In this document: in pieces, positions 52,325 to 60,375 of the stretch
Layout: each line of letters opens with the position of its first letter
Position numbering within the stretch: the stretch's first letter is position 1
Origin: an uncultured Lachnospiraceae bacterium
GTDB taxonomy: Bacteria; Bacillota; Clostridia; Lachnospirales; Lachnospiraceae
Length of the DNA: 64,000 bases
NCBI GenBank assembly: GCA_910589195.1
Contig: CAJUTC010000004.1
Coordinates: 1 to 64,000, forward strand
Direction of reading: 5' to 3'
Notes under the pieces: model-generated
Databases searched by the model: none
What the model saw: only the letters and a program-made list of their open reading frames with translations
What the model was told of the DNA's origin: nothing
Program-made: the position numbers and the translations under genes

Positions 52325-53575
52325 ATGAAGCGAATATCTTATCTGGCTGCCCCTATCCTATCCCTGTTCCTGATTGCCCATTCGGCGCTGACTGCCTTTG
52401 GGGCAGACGAAAAAATCGATACGGTTTCCCTGACTGTTGTTGACGCCGGAAATCTGACAGCCGGAGCCCCAATCGGCGAACTAACCGTAACCACCCAAGA
52501 TTCCCAGTATTATGTGGATTCCGCCCGCTTTCTGAATGATCATGAAATCTGGCAAAAGAATGAGCGGCCAAAAGTGCGGGTTGAATTGTATGCCGATGAA
52601 TACTGCCGTTTTACCCACACCAGCAAGCACTATTTTACCTTAAATGGATACGGGGCGGTTTTTGCCTCCGCAGCCATTATGGACAATGGCGCTTATATGG
52701 AAGTGGATCTTTACCTGGATCGGGTTTCCGGAGATGGAGATTTTTCCCAGGCAGATTTTAGCCTTTCCTGGGACGGCAATACTGCCACCTGGGAAAACCA
52801 TTACAGCACAGAGGGCTGCGAAGTACGGCTATACCGCTGGAACAGCAGCGGCTCTTCCAGTTCTGTTGTTACCACTAAAAAAACGGCTTTGGATGAATAC
52901 GATTTTACCAGCTATATGACCAGAAGCGGCTATTATACCTTTCGTGTCCGCCCATATGACTCTGGTTTTGACACCAGCCAGATGTGGTCATCCCATTCTG
53001 AGAAGCAATATGTCACAAGCGATGAAGCAGCAGACAACCGGGATGACGATTTTGGAGAAAACGGCGGCGGATGGGATTCCTATAAAGGGCCCGGATATGA
53101 AGGTTCCAGCTCCGGTGGCTGGGGATATGGCGGGAATGATTCAAATTCCCAAAAAGGCCCTGGATACGACAATCTTGCATCCGCCGGAAACCCTGGCATC
53201 AATTCTTACGGGAAATGGATTCAGGATGCCTCTGGTTGGTGGTACCGCTATGATAATGGCGGATGGCCCTTTTCCTCCTGGCAGATGATTAATGGCAAAT
53301 GGTACTACTTTAACGATCAGGGATACCTGCAGACCGGATGGATCTGGCTGGATGATTCCTGGTACTACAGCTTCCCTGACGGCTCCATGGCCACCGGATG
53401 GCAAAAAATCGGACCTTATTGGTATTATCTTTCCAACTCCGGCCGAATGGCCTCTGGATGGACGCTGATTAACAGCGGGTGGTATTACCTGGATCCAAAT
53501 TCCGGCGCCATGTGGGTGGGATGCTTTACGCCTGACGGCCACTATGTAAATGGAGATGGAGTAAGGTTATATTAG
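52325..53575 (+). CDS. Secreted protein with cell-wall-binding (choline-binding-type) repeats
   Basis: A 416-residue protein starting at the ATG at 52325 behind AGGAGG. Signal peptide ends near AFGA. Residues about 27-215 form a beta-rich region I do not recognise. A Gly/Ser/Asp linker (about 220-295) has two KGPGY units. The C-terminus (about 297-416) holds four to five Trp/Tyr/Gly-rich repeats of the CW_binding_1 type (GWxxxxGxWYYxxxxGxM). These attach proteins to the wall or to a polymer. Co-transcribed with the subtilase, which may process it or be displayed by it (inference). Confidence 0.88.
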   Translation: MKRISYLAAPILSLFLIAHSALTAFGADEKIDTVSLTVVDAGNLTAGAPIGELTVTTQDSQYYVDSARFLNDHEIWQKNERPKVRVELYADEYCRFTHTSKHYFTLNGYGAVFASAAIMDNGAYMEVDLYLDRVSGDGDFSQADFSLSWDGNTATWENHYSTEGCEVRLYRWNSSGSSSSVVTTKKTALDEYDFTSYMTRSGYYTFRVRPYDSGFDTSQMWSSHSEKQYVTSDEAADNRDDDFGENGGGWDSYKGPGYEGSSSGGWGYGGNDSNSQKGPGYDNLASAGNPGINSYGKWIQDASGWWYRYDNGGWPFSSWQMINGKWYYFNDQGYLQTGWIWLDDSWYYSFPDGSMATGWQKIGPYWYYLSNSGRMASGWTLINSGWYYLDPNSGAMWVGCFTPDGHYVNGDGVRLY

Positions 53576-53647
53576 CAGGCAGCAAGCCACATCTCCAAAA
53601 GAAAATGTCCACTTCCTGAAAATCCGGCAAAATTATGGCAAAGCAAC

Positions 53648-53696
53648 AAAAAGCAGAGGCAAACCAGCTCCCTCACATCGGTTTACCTCTGCTTTT
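53648..53696. terminator. Bidirectional terminator between converging transcripts
   Basis: AAAAGCAGAGGTAAACC pairs with GGTTTGCCTCTGCTTTT (one mismatch) around a 14-nt loop. TTTT follows on both strands. It would end the wall-binding-protein transcript from the left and transcripts from the promoter at 53853 or the HAD gene from the right. Confidence 0.87.
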
Positions 53697-53704
53697 CGTT
53701 TTCT

Positions 53705-53767
53705 CTATTTTACATACTCCCTCTGAAAGCGTTTCACGCCGCATCCGAAAACCTTAGAATCTTTCAT
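53705..53767 (-). CDS. Putative micro-ORF, 20 residues
   Basis: ATG at 53767 to TAG at 53705 encodes MKDSKVFGCGVKRFQREYVK. Its ATG overlaps the stop of an upstream micro-ORF (ATGA), so translation could be coupled. It lies in a short transcript bounded by a LacI-type promoter and a terminator. No relative is recognised; the ORF may be chance. Confidence 0.3.
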   Translation of the reverse strand: MKDSKVFGCGVKRFQREYVK

Positions 53768-53805
53768 TTCCTGCCGTTTATTCCATCCTGCTTCTTCTTT
53801 TTCAT
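53764..53805 (-). CDS. Putative leader micro-ORF, 13 residues
   Basis: ATG at 53805 to TGA at 53764 encodes MKKKKQDGINGRK. A GGAAAG lies about 7 nt upstream as a modest ribosome site. Basic; no known relative. Support is its position and the ATGA overlap with the next micro-ORF. Confidence 0.25.
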   Translation of the reverse strand: MKKKKQDGINGRK

Positions 53806-53825
53806 TTCCAGCTTTCCGATTTTTT

Positions 53826-53841
53826 ATGAGAACGTTCTCAT
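53826..53841. promoter_or_regulatory. Perfect LacI-type operator O1
   Basis: ATGAGAACGTTCTCAT is a perfect 16-bp palindrome with a CG centre, as in LacI-family operators. It lies just downstream of the start point of the minus-strand promoter at 53853-53880. Confidence 0.85.
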
Positions 53842-53852
53842 TCAGTAATTAC

Positions 53853-53880
53853 ATTATATCACATGGTTAATTAATGTAAA
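53853..53880 (-). promoter_or_regulatory. Promoter between operators, convergent intergenic region
   Basis: Minus strand: -35 TTTACA (53875-53880), 16-bp spacer, -10 TATAAT (53853-53858). Transcription would run left through O1 to the terminator at 53648, giving about 200 nt. No annotated gene is served by it. Confidence 0.6.
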
Positions 53881-53925
53881 TTCGCATAGTATCCAAATCA
53901 TTCCATACTTTTTTGTATAAAATAG

Positions 53926-53940
53926 CGAGAACGTTCTCAT
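53926..53940. promoter_or_regulatory. LacI-type operator O2
   Basis: GAGAACGTTCTC (53927-53938) is a perfect 12-bp palindrome flanked by C on the left and AT on the right. Its centre is 99 bp from the centre of O1, a distance that suits repression by looping. Confidence 0.8.
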
Positions 53941-53963
53941 AAAAGAGGCAAAGAGAAAGACCG

Positions 53964-54803
53964 TCACTTTCCCTTTATCAGGCCCAATGTTACAAATCCC
54001 TTGTAAAGACCATCTTCCGATACTGGCGGGCAGACAAAATCAGCAATGTTTTTTAACGCCTGGCTTCCATTTTCCATACAAACCCCGAATGCCGCTGTCC
54101 GGATCATTTCCAGATCATTCATGCTGTCGCCAAAGGCAACGGCATCTTTTGCGGAATAGCCAAAATGGCGGCAGACCTGCTCTAAGCCTCTTCCCTTATC
54201 AAACTTCCGGTTTACAAGCTCTCCGTTGATTATGCCAAACTGGTCACCCTCCTGAATGCAGAACACAAACTCCCTTTCTAACAGCTCTTTCGGTTCTTTG
54301 AGCTGTTGGGCAAATCGGCACATTATGACGATTTTATAAATCGGCTGCCCTTGATACGCTTTCATCGGAAGGATTCCCAGGGACGATTCAATCTGCTCTC
54401 TCCACCGCAGCAGCTCGCTGTTTCCCCCATCGTTCTCATTTTGCTTTAAAAATTCTTTAAAGCTTTCATCGGTATAAGAGTTGTCCCTGCACTCAATTGT
54501 ACAGAAAATTCCATTGTTTTTCAATACCCCTAGCACCCGCAGCTTTTGCTCCTGGGTCATGGGACAGTCAAACAGCACCTGGTTTCCACATATAATATAG
54601 CCACCAGAGCTTGCAATCACCCCGTCAAATCCGTATTCCAGCAGCGGCGACAGCATAGCATAGCTGCGTCCGGAACATAAAAATACCCGGTGCCCCTCTT
54701 CCTGAGCCTGCCTGATAGCCATTAAGGCGGAGCCTGGCGGCGTATTGCTGCCAGGCTCTGTAAGAGTACCGTCAATATCCAGGAAAATCAGTTTCTTTTC
54801 CAT
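53964..54803 (-). CDS. Cof-type HAD-superfamily phosphatase
   Basis: A 279-residue HAD hydrolase of the Cof/IIB subfamily. Motif I DIDGTL (Asp9 nucleophile, Asp11), motif II SSGG, motif III Lys in FDKGRG and motif IV GDSMNDLEM are present with the alpha/beta cap between II and III. Such enzymes dephosphorylate sugar phosphates and similar small molecules. It lies 7 nt after the amylosucrase-like gene, so its substrate may be a sugar phosphate made from sucrose. No terminator lies directly behind it. Confidence 0.9.
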   Translation of the reverse strand: MEKKLIFLDIDGTLTEPGSNTPPGSALMAIRQAQEEGHRVFLCSGRSYAMLSPLLEYGFDGVIASSGGYIICGNQVLFDCPMTQEQKLRVLGVLKNNGIFCTIECRDNSYTDESFKEFLKQNENDGGNSELLRWREQIESSLGILPMKAYQGQPIYKIVIMCRFAQQLKEPKELLEREFVFCIQEGDQFGIINGELVNRKFDKGRGLEQVCRHFGYSAKDAVAFGDSMNDLEMIRTAAFGVCMENGSQALKNIADFVCPPVSEDGLYKGFVTLGLIKGK

Positions 54804-54810
54804 TTTCCCT

Positions 54811-56754
54811 CTACTCCTTATCCTTTTTTAAATAATAATATCCATAGGCCGGAATATCCACACCTTTGGCCTTCATTCTTTTGCCGGAAATCAAATCGGT
54901 GTAATCTCCATCCTCTTCATCAATCCAGGCAGTGCGGTCAAGTTCACAGAAGTTAAATAGTCCAATCAGCTTTTCCCCGTTATAATACCGTCCGATACAC
55001 AAAACCCCTGGATCCCAGGTTTCAATCGTCCAGGTATCTGCCTGGGATACAAACACACACTCTTGCCTTCGGATTTGCTCTAACTGGTTTAAGCCCATGA
55101 ATATTTTGCCTTCTATTGTTGAACTGTCCTTAACCCGTTTCGCCAGCTCCCAATTCATAGCTCCTCTGTGGATATACCTGGAATCAGCTGCCTTATCCAT
55201 ATCTTCTTTGTATGAATAATCATTCACCTGGCCAATCTCGTCACCGCTGTATAGTACAGGAATGCCAGACTGCATAAACATATACGCATGAAGCATCAAA
55301 TCCTTCCGGATAGCCCGTTCCATCCCCTCTTCATCCTGCTCAAACCCAGCTTTTTCAATCCCGCACATAGAGGCTGTGGTTCCGCAGAACCTGGCGTCGC
55401 CTGTAACCGGATCGGCGTTATACAGTTCACCCCGGCTGCAGCTTCCGTCAATGTACCCTTGGAAATAGTCATTTAAATACTTCTTATGAGGCCGCTCTTC
55501 AATCCCTCCCATCTTTAAGGTATTGTAATCCAGGCCCCATCCGATATCATCATGACAGCGGAGATAATTTAAAAACAAGTATTCCTTTGGAAGACTGTTT
55601 ACAATGTCAAGCTGCTTTTTTAGCAGGCCTACATCCCTGGTAGCAACGGTATGCCAGGTGGTTGCCATGGTGGTCACATTATAGAGCATATGGCATTCCG
55701 GCTTTTCCACCGTTCCGAAATAGGGCACTACCTTTTCAGGCTCCATAACTACCTCTCCTAACAGAAGGATTCCCGGGCATACGATTTCACTAATCAGGCG
55801 CATCAGGCGCACAATGGTATGTACTTTTGGCAGGTTCCGGCATTGTGTGTTCAATTCTTTCCAAATATAAGGCACCGCGTCAATTCGAACAATGTCAATC
55901 CCTCTGTTGGCCAGAAACAGGAAATGATACATCATCTCATTAAATACCCTGGGATTTTTGTAGTTTAAATCCCACTGATACGGATAAAATGTAGTCATAA
56001 CATAATGGCCGATATCAGGAAGCCAGGTAAAATTACCAGGAGCCGTAGTAGGGAACACCTGCGGCACAGTACGCTCATACTGGGCCGGGATATCATAGTT
56101 GTCAAAAAAGAAATAGCGGCTCATATACTCCCCTTCACCCTGGCGGGCGCGTCTTGCCCACTCATGATCTTCTGAAGTATGGTTCATAACAAAATCCATG
56201 CACACATTGATATTCTTTTTATGGCAGGCTGCTGTAAGGCTTTCCAGATCTTCCATGGTTCCGAGCTTTTCCTGAACCCGGCGGAAATCGGACACGGCAT
56301 AACCGCCGTCTGACCGGCCTTTTGGCGTATCAAGAAACGGCATTAAATGAATATAGTTTACATTGCAGGTTTCCAAATACTCCAGTTTTTCCTCAACCCC
56401 CTTCATATTTCCCGCAAAATTATCAATGTAAAACATCATTCCCAGCATATCATTCTGCTTATACCAGTCTGGTCTTTTCTCACGGCTTTGATCCAGCGCC
56501 TTCAGATCTTCCCCTCTTTCCCGGTAAAAACTGCGCATATTTTCGCAAAGTTCCGCAAACATGGAACCGTTATCATAAAGTTCCATGTAAAGCCATCTAA
56601 GTTCGTCAGAATGGCGGTGAAAGCGTTCCATATAGCAGTCCATCTCTATCTGGTTTTTTGCGCTTGCCGCCGCCATATCTCCTGTTTGACTGTTTTTTAG
56701 AACCTTCTTCCCTGCCGCCAGGCTGTTGCCATTTTTCGTTTCCGCTTTCCTCAT
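54811..56754 (-). CDS. GH13 amylosucrase-like enzyme (sucrose-acting, GH13_4 type)
   Basis: A 647-residue alpha-amylase-family protein that resembles Neisseria amylosucrase closely: NPDWI-like RPDWYKQND, YIHLMPFLDTPKGRSDGGYAVS, VDF-type VMNHTSEDHEWA, FQWDLNY-type YQWDLNYKNPRVF. Catalytic residues are Asp in DIVRIDAVPYIWK, Glu in LLLGEVVMEPE and Asp in RCHDDIGWG. It probably splits sucrose and either transfers glucose to an alpha-glucan or hydrolyses it. No signal peptide. The ATG at 56754 (GGCGG 8 nt upstream) fits the family N-terminus. The frame is open to a TTG at 56874, which would add 40 Lys-rich residues. Confidence 0.88.
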   Translation of the reverse strand: MRKAETKNGNSLAAGKKVLKNSQTGDMAAASAKNQIEMDCYMERFHRHSDELRWLYMELYDNGSMFAELCENMRSFYRERGEDLKALDQSREKRPDWYKQNDMLGMMFYIDNFAGNMKGVEEKLEYLETCNVNYIHLMPFLDTPKGRSDGGYAVSDFRRVQEKLGTMEDLESLTAACHKKNINVCMDFVMNHTSEDHEWARRARQGEGEYMSRYFFFDNYDIPAQYERTVPQVFPTTAPGNFTWLPDIGHYVMTTFYPYQWDLNYKNPRVFNEMMYHFLFLANRGIDIVRIDAVPYIWKELNTQCRNLPKVHTIVRLMRLISEIVCPGILLLGEVVMEPEKVVPYFGTVEKPECHMLYNVTTMATTWHTVATRDVGLLKKQLDIVNSLPKEYLFLNYLRCHDDIGWGLDYNTLKMGGIEERPHKKYLNDYFQGYIDGSCSRGELYNADPVTGDARFCGTTASMCGIEKAGFEQDEEGMERAIRKDLMLHAYMFMQSGIPVLYSGDEIGQVNDYSYKEDMDKAADSRYIHRGAMNWELAKRVKDSSTIEGKIFMGLNQLEQIRRQECVFVSQADTWTIETWDPGVLCIGRYYNGEKLIGLFNFCELDRTAWIDEEDGDYTDLISGKRMKAKGVDIPAYGYYYLKKDKE

Positions 56755-56956
56755 GATGCTGTCCGCCTTTCTTAAATTTCGTTTGAGTTTGCCCTTCTCT
56801 GCTGATTCTTTCTTATTGTGCCAAACCTCGCCATATCCCATTCCACTATGGTGGCGCTCCTGCTTATGGTTCAAAATCCGCTGTGAACGTTTGCCGCCGG
56901 ATAAGCGTTACGTTCCGGCATTCCAAATGGGATGAAACGAAACCATTTTTGTGGTA

Positions 56957-57001
56957 TCGTTCTCATGTAATGATAATAAACAACCTGGCGCTATTTGTAA
57001 A
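56957..57001 (-). promoter_or_regulatory. Promoter of the amylosucrase-like gene with operator half-site
   Basis: Minus strand: -35 TTTACA (56996-57001), 17-bp spacer, -10 TATTAT (56973-56978). ATGAGAACG (56958-56966) directly at the start region equals the left half of operator O1; the right half is poorly conserved (ATACCAC for TTCTCAT). Confidence 0.72.
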
Positions 57002-57075
57002 CTGGCAGAATTGCTAATTTCCCAGGCGATTTTTTTACAATTTTTACAACCGCTGGCCGGTCCTTTTCCCATCTC

Positions 57076-58086
57076 TTATGCGTGTTCCGTTGATTCGGAA
57101 CCGGCTTCACGGAACGAATCACGTTCTACAATCCGGTATCCCATTTTCATTTCCCGATAAACCGGGTTTTCCGCTTCCAGCAGGTCAATCAGCATTCTGG
57201 CCGCTTCTTCCCCGCTGGTTTTATAATAAAAATGAACAGTAGTCAAATTCGGCTCTATAATCCGGGCGATCTGGGTATCCCCGAAACCGGCTACCTGGAT
57301 ATCCTTTGGAATCCGTTTTCCCTGCCCCTTTAAGTACAGCATAGCGCCCACCGCAATATCGTCTGTGGCACACAGAAGACCATCCATGTTGGGATGTGCC
57401 CGCAAAAGGTCTTCTGCCGCTTTCATTCCGGATTCCACCTGGAATACGCATTCTACCGCCCGGCTTTCTTCCGGGTTATGCCCCGATTCTTTCAAGCCAT
57501 CAAAAAACCCTTCCAGCCTGCCTCGGCCTACCGCTTCATCCTGTACGGTAACGCCCGCATAGCAAAGGCAGGAACAGCTTACCGCCATTTTGCGTGCCAG
57601 CTCCTTGGAAGCCCGGTAATCATCTTGGTACACGCAGGAGTACCCGGACAAGTACTGGCCTAAAATAACCACGGGAACCTGGTAATCCTTTAGTACGGTA
57701 ATGTGCTTCTTGGTAAAGATTGTACCGGATAAAATAACGCCGTCCACATGGTTTTCCCGAAACAGCTTTAAGTATTTCAGCTCTTCCTGCTCGTTATTTT
57801 CCGTATTGGCCAAGAGGAGCTGATAGCCTCTTTTGGCCAGCACGGTGCTGATGCCGCCTACCATGCGGCTGATGGTGTGGGAATCGATTTTGGGGATAAT
57901 TACCCCAATCAGCCTTGTTTTTCGGGTTCGCAGATTTTGGGCTTGAGAAGAGGGCTGATACCCGGTTTCTTCGATTACAGCCCGGATCCGTTCCCGTTTT
58001 TCCTCACTTACATATCCCTGGTTTAAATACCGGGACACGGTGGCCCTGGACACTCCGGCCAGCTTGGCAATTTCATTTATGGTCAT
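57076..58086 (-). CDS. LacI-family regulator, probable sucrose (ScrR-like) repressor
   Basis: A 336-residue LacI/GalR regulator: HTH MTINEIAKLAGVSRATVSRYL at the N-terminus, the hinge QAQNLRTRKT and a sugar-binding core (VDGVILSGT, DDIAVGAML, GFGDTQIARI). The layout resembles ScrR/CcpA-type proteins. It lies directly upstream of the amylosucrase-like gene, whose promoter carries its likely half-site, and it is the candidate for the two perfect operators at 53826 and 53927. It starts 30 nt after the Sel1 gene. Confidence 0.9.
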   Translation of the reverse strand: MTINEIAKLAGVSRATVSRYLNQGYVSEEKRERIRAVIEETGYQPSSQAQNLRTRKTRLIGVIIPKIDSHTISRMVGGISTVLAKRGYQLLLANTENNEQEELKYLKLFRENHVDGVILSGTIFTKKHITVLKDYQVPVVILGQYLSGYSCVYQDDYRASKELARKMAVSCSCLCYAGVTVQDEAVGRGRLEGFFDGLKESGHNPEESRAVECVFQVESGMKAAEDLLRAHPNMDGLLCATDDIAVGAMLYLKGQGKRIPKDIQVAGFGDTQIARIIEPNLTTVHFYYKTSGEEAARMLIDLLEAENPVYREMKMGYRIVERDSFREAGSESTEHA

Positions 58087-58116
58087 ACTGCTACTTTATC
58101 CCTCCGTCCTTACCGT

Positions 58117-59358
58117 TCACCGACGCACCCATTTTCCAAACAAGGTCTTCCGGTATCGGCTCAGCTCCTCCCTGGCGTCTTCCCTTCCCTGGGCTTTTTT
58201 CAAATACTCCGCCCCTTTTTTGATGTCCTCCAAAACCCCCAGGCCACGGGCATAAATTACCCCTAGCATATAATCCTTCTCGCTGCTTTCCCAGGTAACC
58301 TTTTCCAAAAATTCTCTGGCTTTCTGGTAATCCCTTGGCGCTCCGTATCCGTAAAAATGTGCTTTTGCCAGATAAACCAACCCCCAGTTATTTCCTTTTT
58401 CATAGGCTTCCGTTATCAGGGTGATCCCACGGTTATAATCCTGAATTACCCCGTTGCCGTCAAAATACATAGCACCCAGTCGGTTGCGGCAGCCAATGCT
58501 TCCGGAAGGCAAGCCCTTTTCATAGCACTCTGCCGCATAAGCCAAATCCTTTGGTGCCGCCTGCCCCTCCTGGTACGCTACGCCTACATAGTACCAACTG
58601 TCTGTTTCACCGGCCTTGGCTGCCTTTTCGTGCCAGCGAAGGGCGTCTTCTTTCAGACCCAGTTTATCCAGTTCTTTGGCGTATATGTACTGGTGGGGCG
58701 GATACCCTTTCTCCGCGCCGATCCGGAAAATCCCTGCTGCCTTTTCCGGCTGTGGCGGGATAATATCTTCATCCCCTTTTAAATAAAACTGATTTAGATT
58801 ATTGCCTGCATGGTACATCCCGCCTTTGTATGCTTTCCAAAACCAGTCCTCGCATTTTGAAATATTTTCCTTTAAATACTGTTTAAATTCTTGGCTGTTT
58901 GGAAATGAATCTTTGCCTTTCCCCTGAATCTCCAAAAAATCCCACCAAAAATAGGTATTGCCGATGGTATATTGGCAAAAGGCATCGCCTCCTTCTGCCT
59001 TTTCCAGCACAATGTCAAATGCTTCCTTAAGGCTTAAAAAGGGCATCTTTTTTCTTCTCCACATCGGAAGTTCCCCACTGCGCAACGATACCAGCACGCC
59101 GACAGCGCTTCCCTGCTCTACCGATTTGTGAAGCAGGGCAGACGCCCTTTTATCATCTTCCGGAAAACCATGGCCGCTCCAGGTATACTGATATCCGCAC
59201 AAACACCTGGCCAGCAGGCAGCTTGCGTCCCCATCCCCGTCAGAAGAAGCCTGCTCCAAACGCCGGAAGCTTTCTTTCCCCCTTCCAGCTGACATGTCAT
59301 AATAAATATCTTTAAGCGCTTCTTCTACCACATCACTGAAAAATCTTCCCATATCCAT
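58117..59358 (-). CDS. Sel1-repeat (TPR-like) protein
   Basis: A 413-residue cytoplasmic protein of helical Sel1-like repeats. At least five are clear in the second half, for example YYVGVAYQEGQAAPKDLAYAA, RLGAMYFDGNGVIQDYNRG and LAKAHFYGYGAPRDYQKA. The ATG at 59358 (AAGGG 5 nt upstream) is favoured; another at 59352 has GGGAAG 8 nt upstream, and a TTG at 59397 would add 13 residues. Sel1 proteins scaffold protein contacts. It precedes the LacI gene by 30 nt and is probably co-transcribed; its partner is unknown. Confidence 0.85.
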   Translation of the reverse strand: MDMGRFFSDVVEEALKDIYYDMSAGRGKESFRRLEQASSDGDGDASCLLARCLCGYQYTWSGHGFPEDDKRASALLHKSVEQGSAVGVLVSLRSGELPMWRRKKMPFLSLKEAFDIVLEKAEGGDAFCQYTIGNTYFWWDFLEIQGKGKDSFPNSQEFKQYLKENISKCEDWFWKAYKGGMYHAGNNLNQFYLKGDEDIIPPQPEKAAGIFRIGAEKGYPPHQYIYAKELDKLGLKEDALRWHEKAAKAGETDSWYYVGVAYQEGQAAPKDLAYAAECYEKGLPSGSIGCRNRLGAMYFDGNGVIQDYNRGITLITEAYEKGNNWGLVYLAKAHFYGYGAPRDYQKAREFLEKVTWESSEKDYMLGVIYARGLGVLEDIKKGAEYLKKAQGREDAREELSRYRKTLFGKWVRR

Positions 59359-59402
59359 CTCTTCCCTTATCCTGTTTTTCCTTGCAGGCGTCCCCAAAAT
59401 TT

Positions 59403-59425
59403 ACGTGCGCCCTGAGCACGTGACA
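59403..59425. promoter_or_regulatory. CACGTG element upstream of the Sel1 gene
   Basis: ACGTGCGC (59403-59410) and GAGCACGTGAC (59414-59424) lie about 45-65 nt before the Sel1 start. The CACGTG core recalls the sites upstream of GH120 at 11671-11911. Weak evidence: it could be chance. Confidence 0.35.
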
Positions 59426-59570
59426 CAGGGTCATTGATACGTCCCTGTAAATTCCCAAGTGGCCTGGATGCTTTTAGTATATTCCCATTGCCCAAAAGAC
59501 ACAAGACTTTCCCCATCGATTTAATAGGAAATTCATTTATTGTGTTACCGTCAGATTATCATGCCCGCTC

Positions 59571-60362
59571 TTAACTATTTCTTCCGTACACCTCAATCTG
59601 TGTCATGGCCGGAAATGGCGACGGATCATCCGCTTTGATCAGATCACTTATCTTCATCCACGTAACCTGTTTCCTCTCTATGTCAAACACATGGGGTCTT
59701 TCGCTTTTTTCCATCTCCACCACTTCCCGGCTTCCGTCTGAAAAGGTGAGCGTAGCCTGAATCCACCAGTTGTCATGCGGAAAATCCGCCCTGGTATACA
59801 GGCAGATCTGGTCCAGATCGACCGGGCGTCCAAATTCTAACGTCAGCTCCGCATCATCCCTCCTGTTAATTCCCCAGGATTCATAGGGCCAGGCTCCATG
59901 GGATCGGTTGGCCAATACCCCGTCTAAACAATTGCGGGCCGCAAACACCGACTCGCCCCTGGTTTCCACATTGGCTCTGGCATGGGGATAGCATCCCGAA
60001 CCCCCGTTTTGATCCATTACGTTCTTTGCCAGATTCCGGTAGCCGGCATTTTCATAGTCCTTTGCTTTCCTCATGGTGATGTAATGCAGGCCTCCTGTAA
60101 ACGCTACCGGGTTATACGCAATCTTTTTCTCCTCGAAGGGAATCACATACTCCAAACGGCTCACCGTCAGATACACATATGCCTCGTCCATGGCCCCGTC
60201 TGTCCGGATTACATAATAAGTGTCGCTCTCATCGGTTTCAAATACAATCTTGTCGCCAGGCTGATACTCCCCTTCATAAACCATCAAAATCGATTCCTCT
60301 CCGAAAACCCGGAATTTCTCGGTATCCTTCCCGTCACATACGGTAATGCTTACATTTGCCAT
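59571..60362 (-). CDS. Uncharacterised protein, possible carbohydrate-binding beta-sandwich
   Basis: A 263-residue cytoplasmic-looking protein I cannot place with certainty. The first 95 residues form a beta-rich unit (KIVFETDESDTYYVI). The C-terminal half (about 130-260) has discoidin-like features: ENCxDG-type RNCLDGVLANRSHGAWPYESWGI, LTLEFGRPVDLDQICLYTRADFPHDNWW, ending IEVYGRNS. That half is probably a sugar-binding sandwich. It lies 13 nt after the DUF2264 gene and belongs to the GH88 locus. No catalytic residues recognised. Confidence 0.75.
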   Translation of the reverse strand: MANVSITVCDGKDTEKFRVFGEESILMVYEGEYQPGDKIVFETDESDTYYVIRTDGAMDEAYVYLTVSRLEYVIPFEEKKIAYNPVAFTGGLHYITMRKAKDYENAGYRNLAKNVMDQNGGSGCYPHARANVETRGESVFAARNCLDGVLANRSHGAWPYESWGINRRDDAELTLEFGRPVDLDQICLYTRADFPHDNWWIQATLTFSDGSREVVEMEKSERPHVFDIERKQVTWMKISDLIKADDPSPFPAMTQIEVYGRNS

Positions 60363-60375
60363 GATGCTTCTCCTC

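Noticed and set aside
53725..53737. TGAAAGCGTTTCA as a catabolite-repression (cre) site
   Set aside because: The inverted repeat is 13 bp with an odd centre and does not fit the 14-bp cre pattern; it may simply be part of the micro-ORF.
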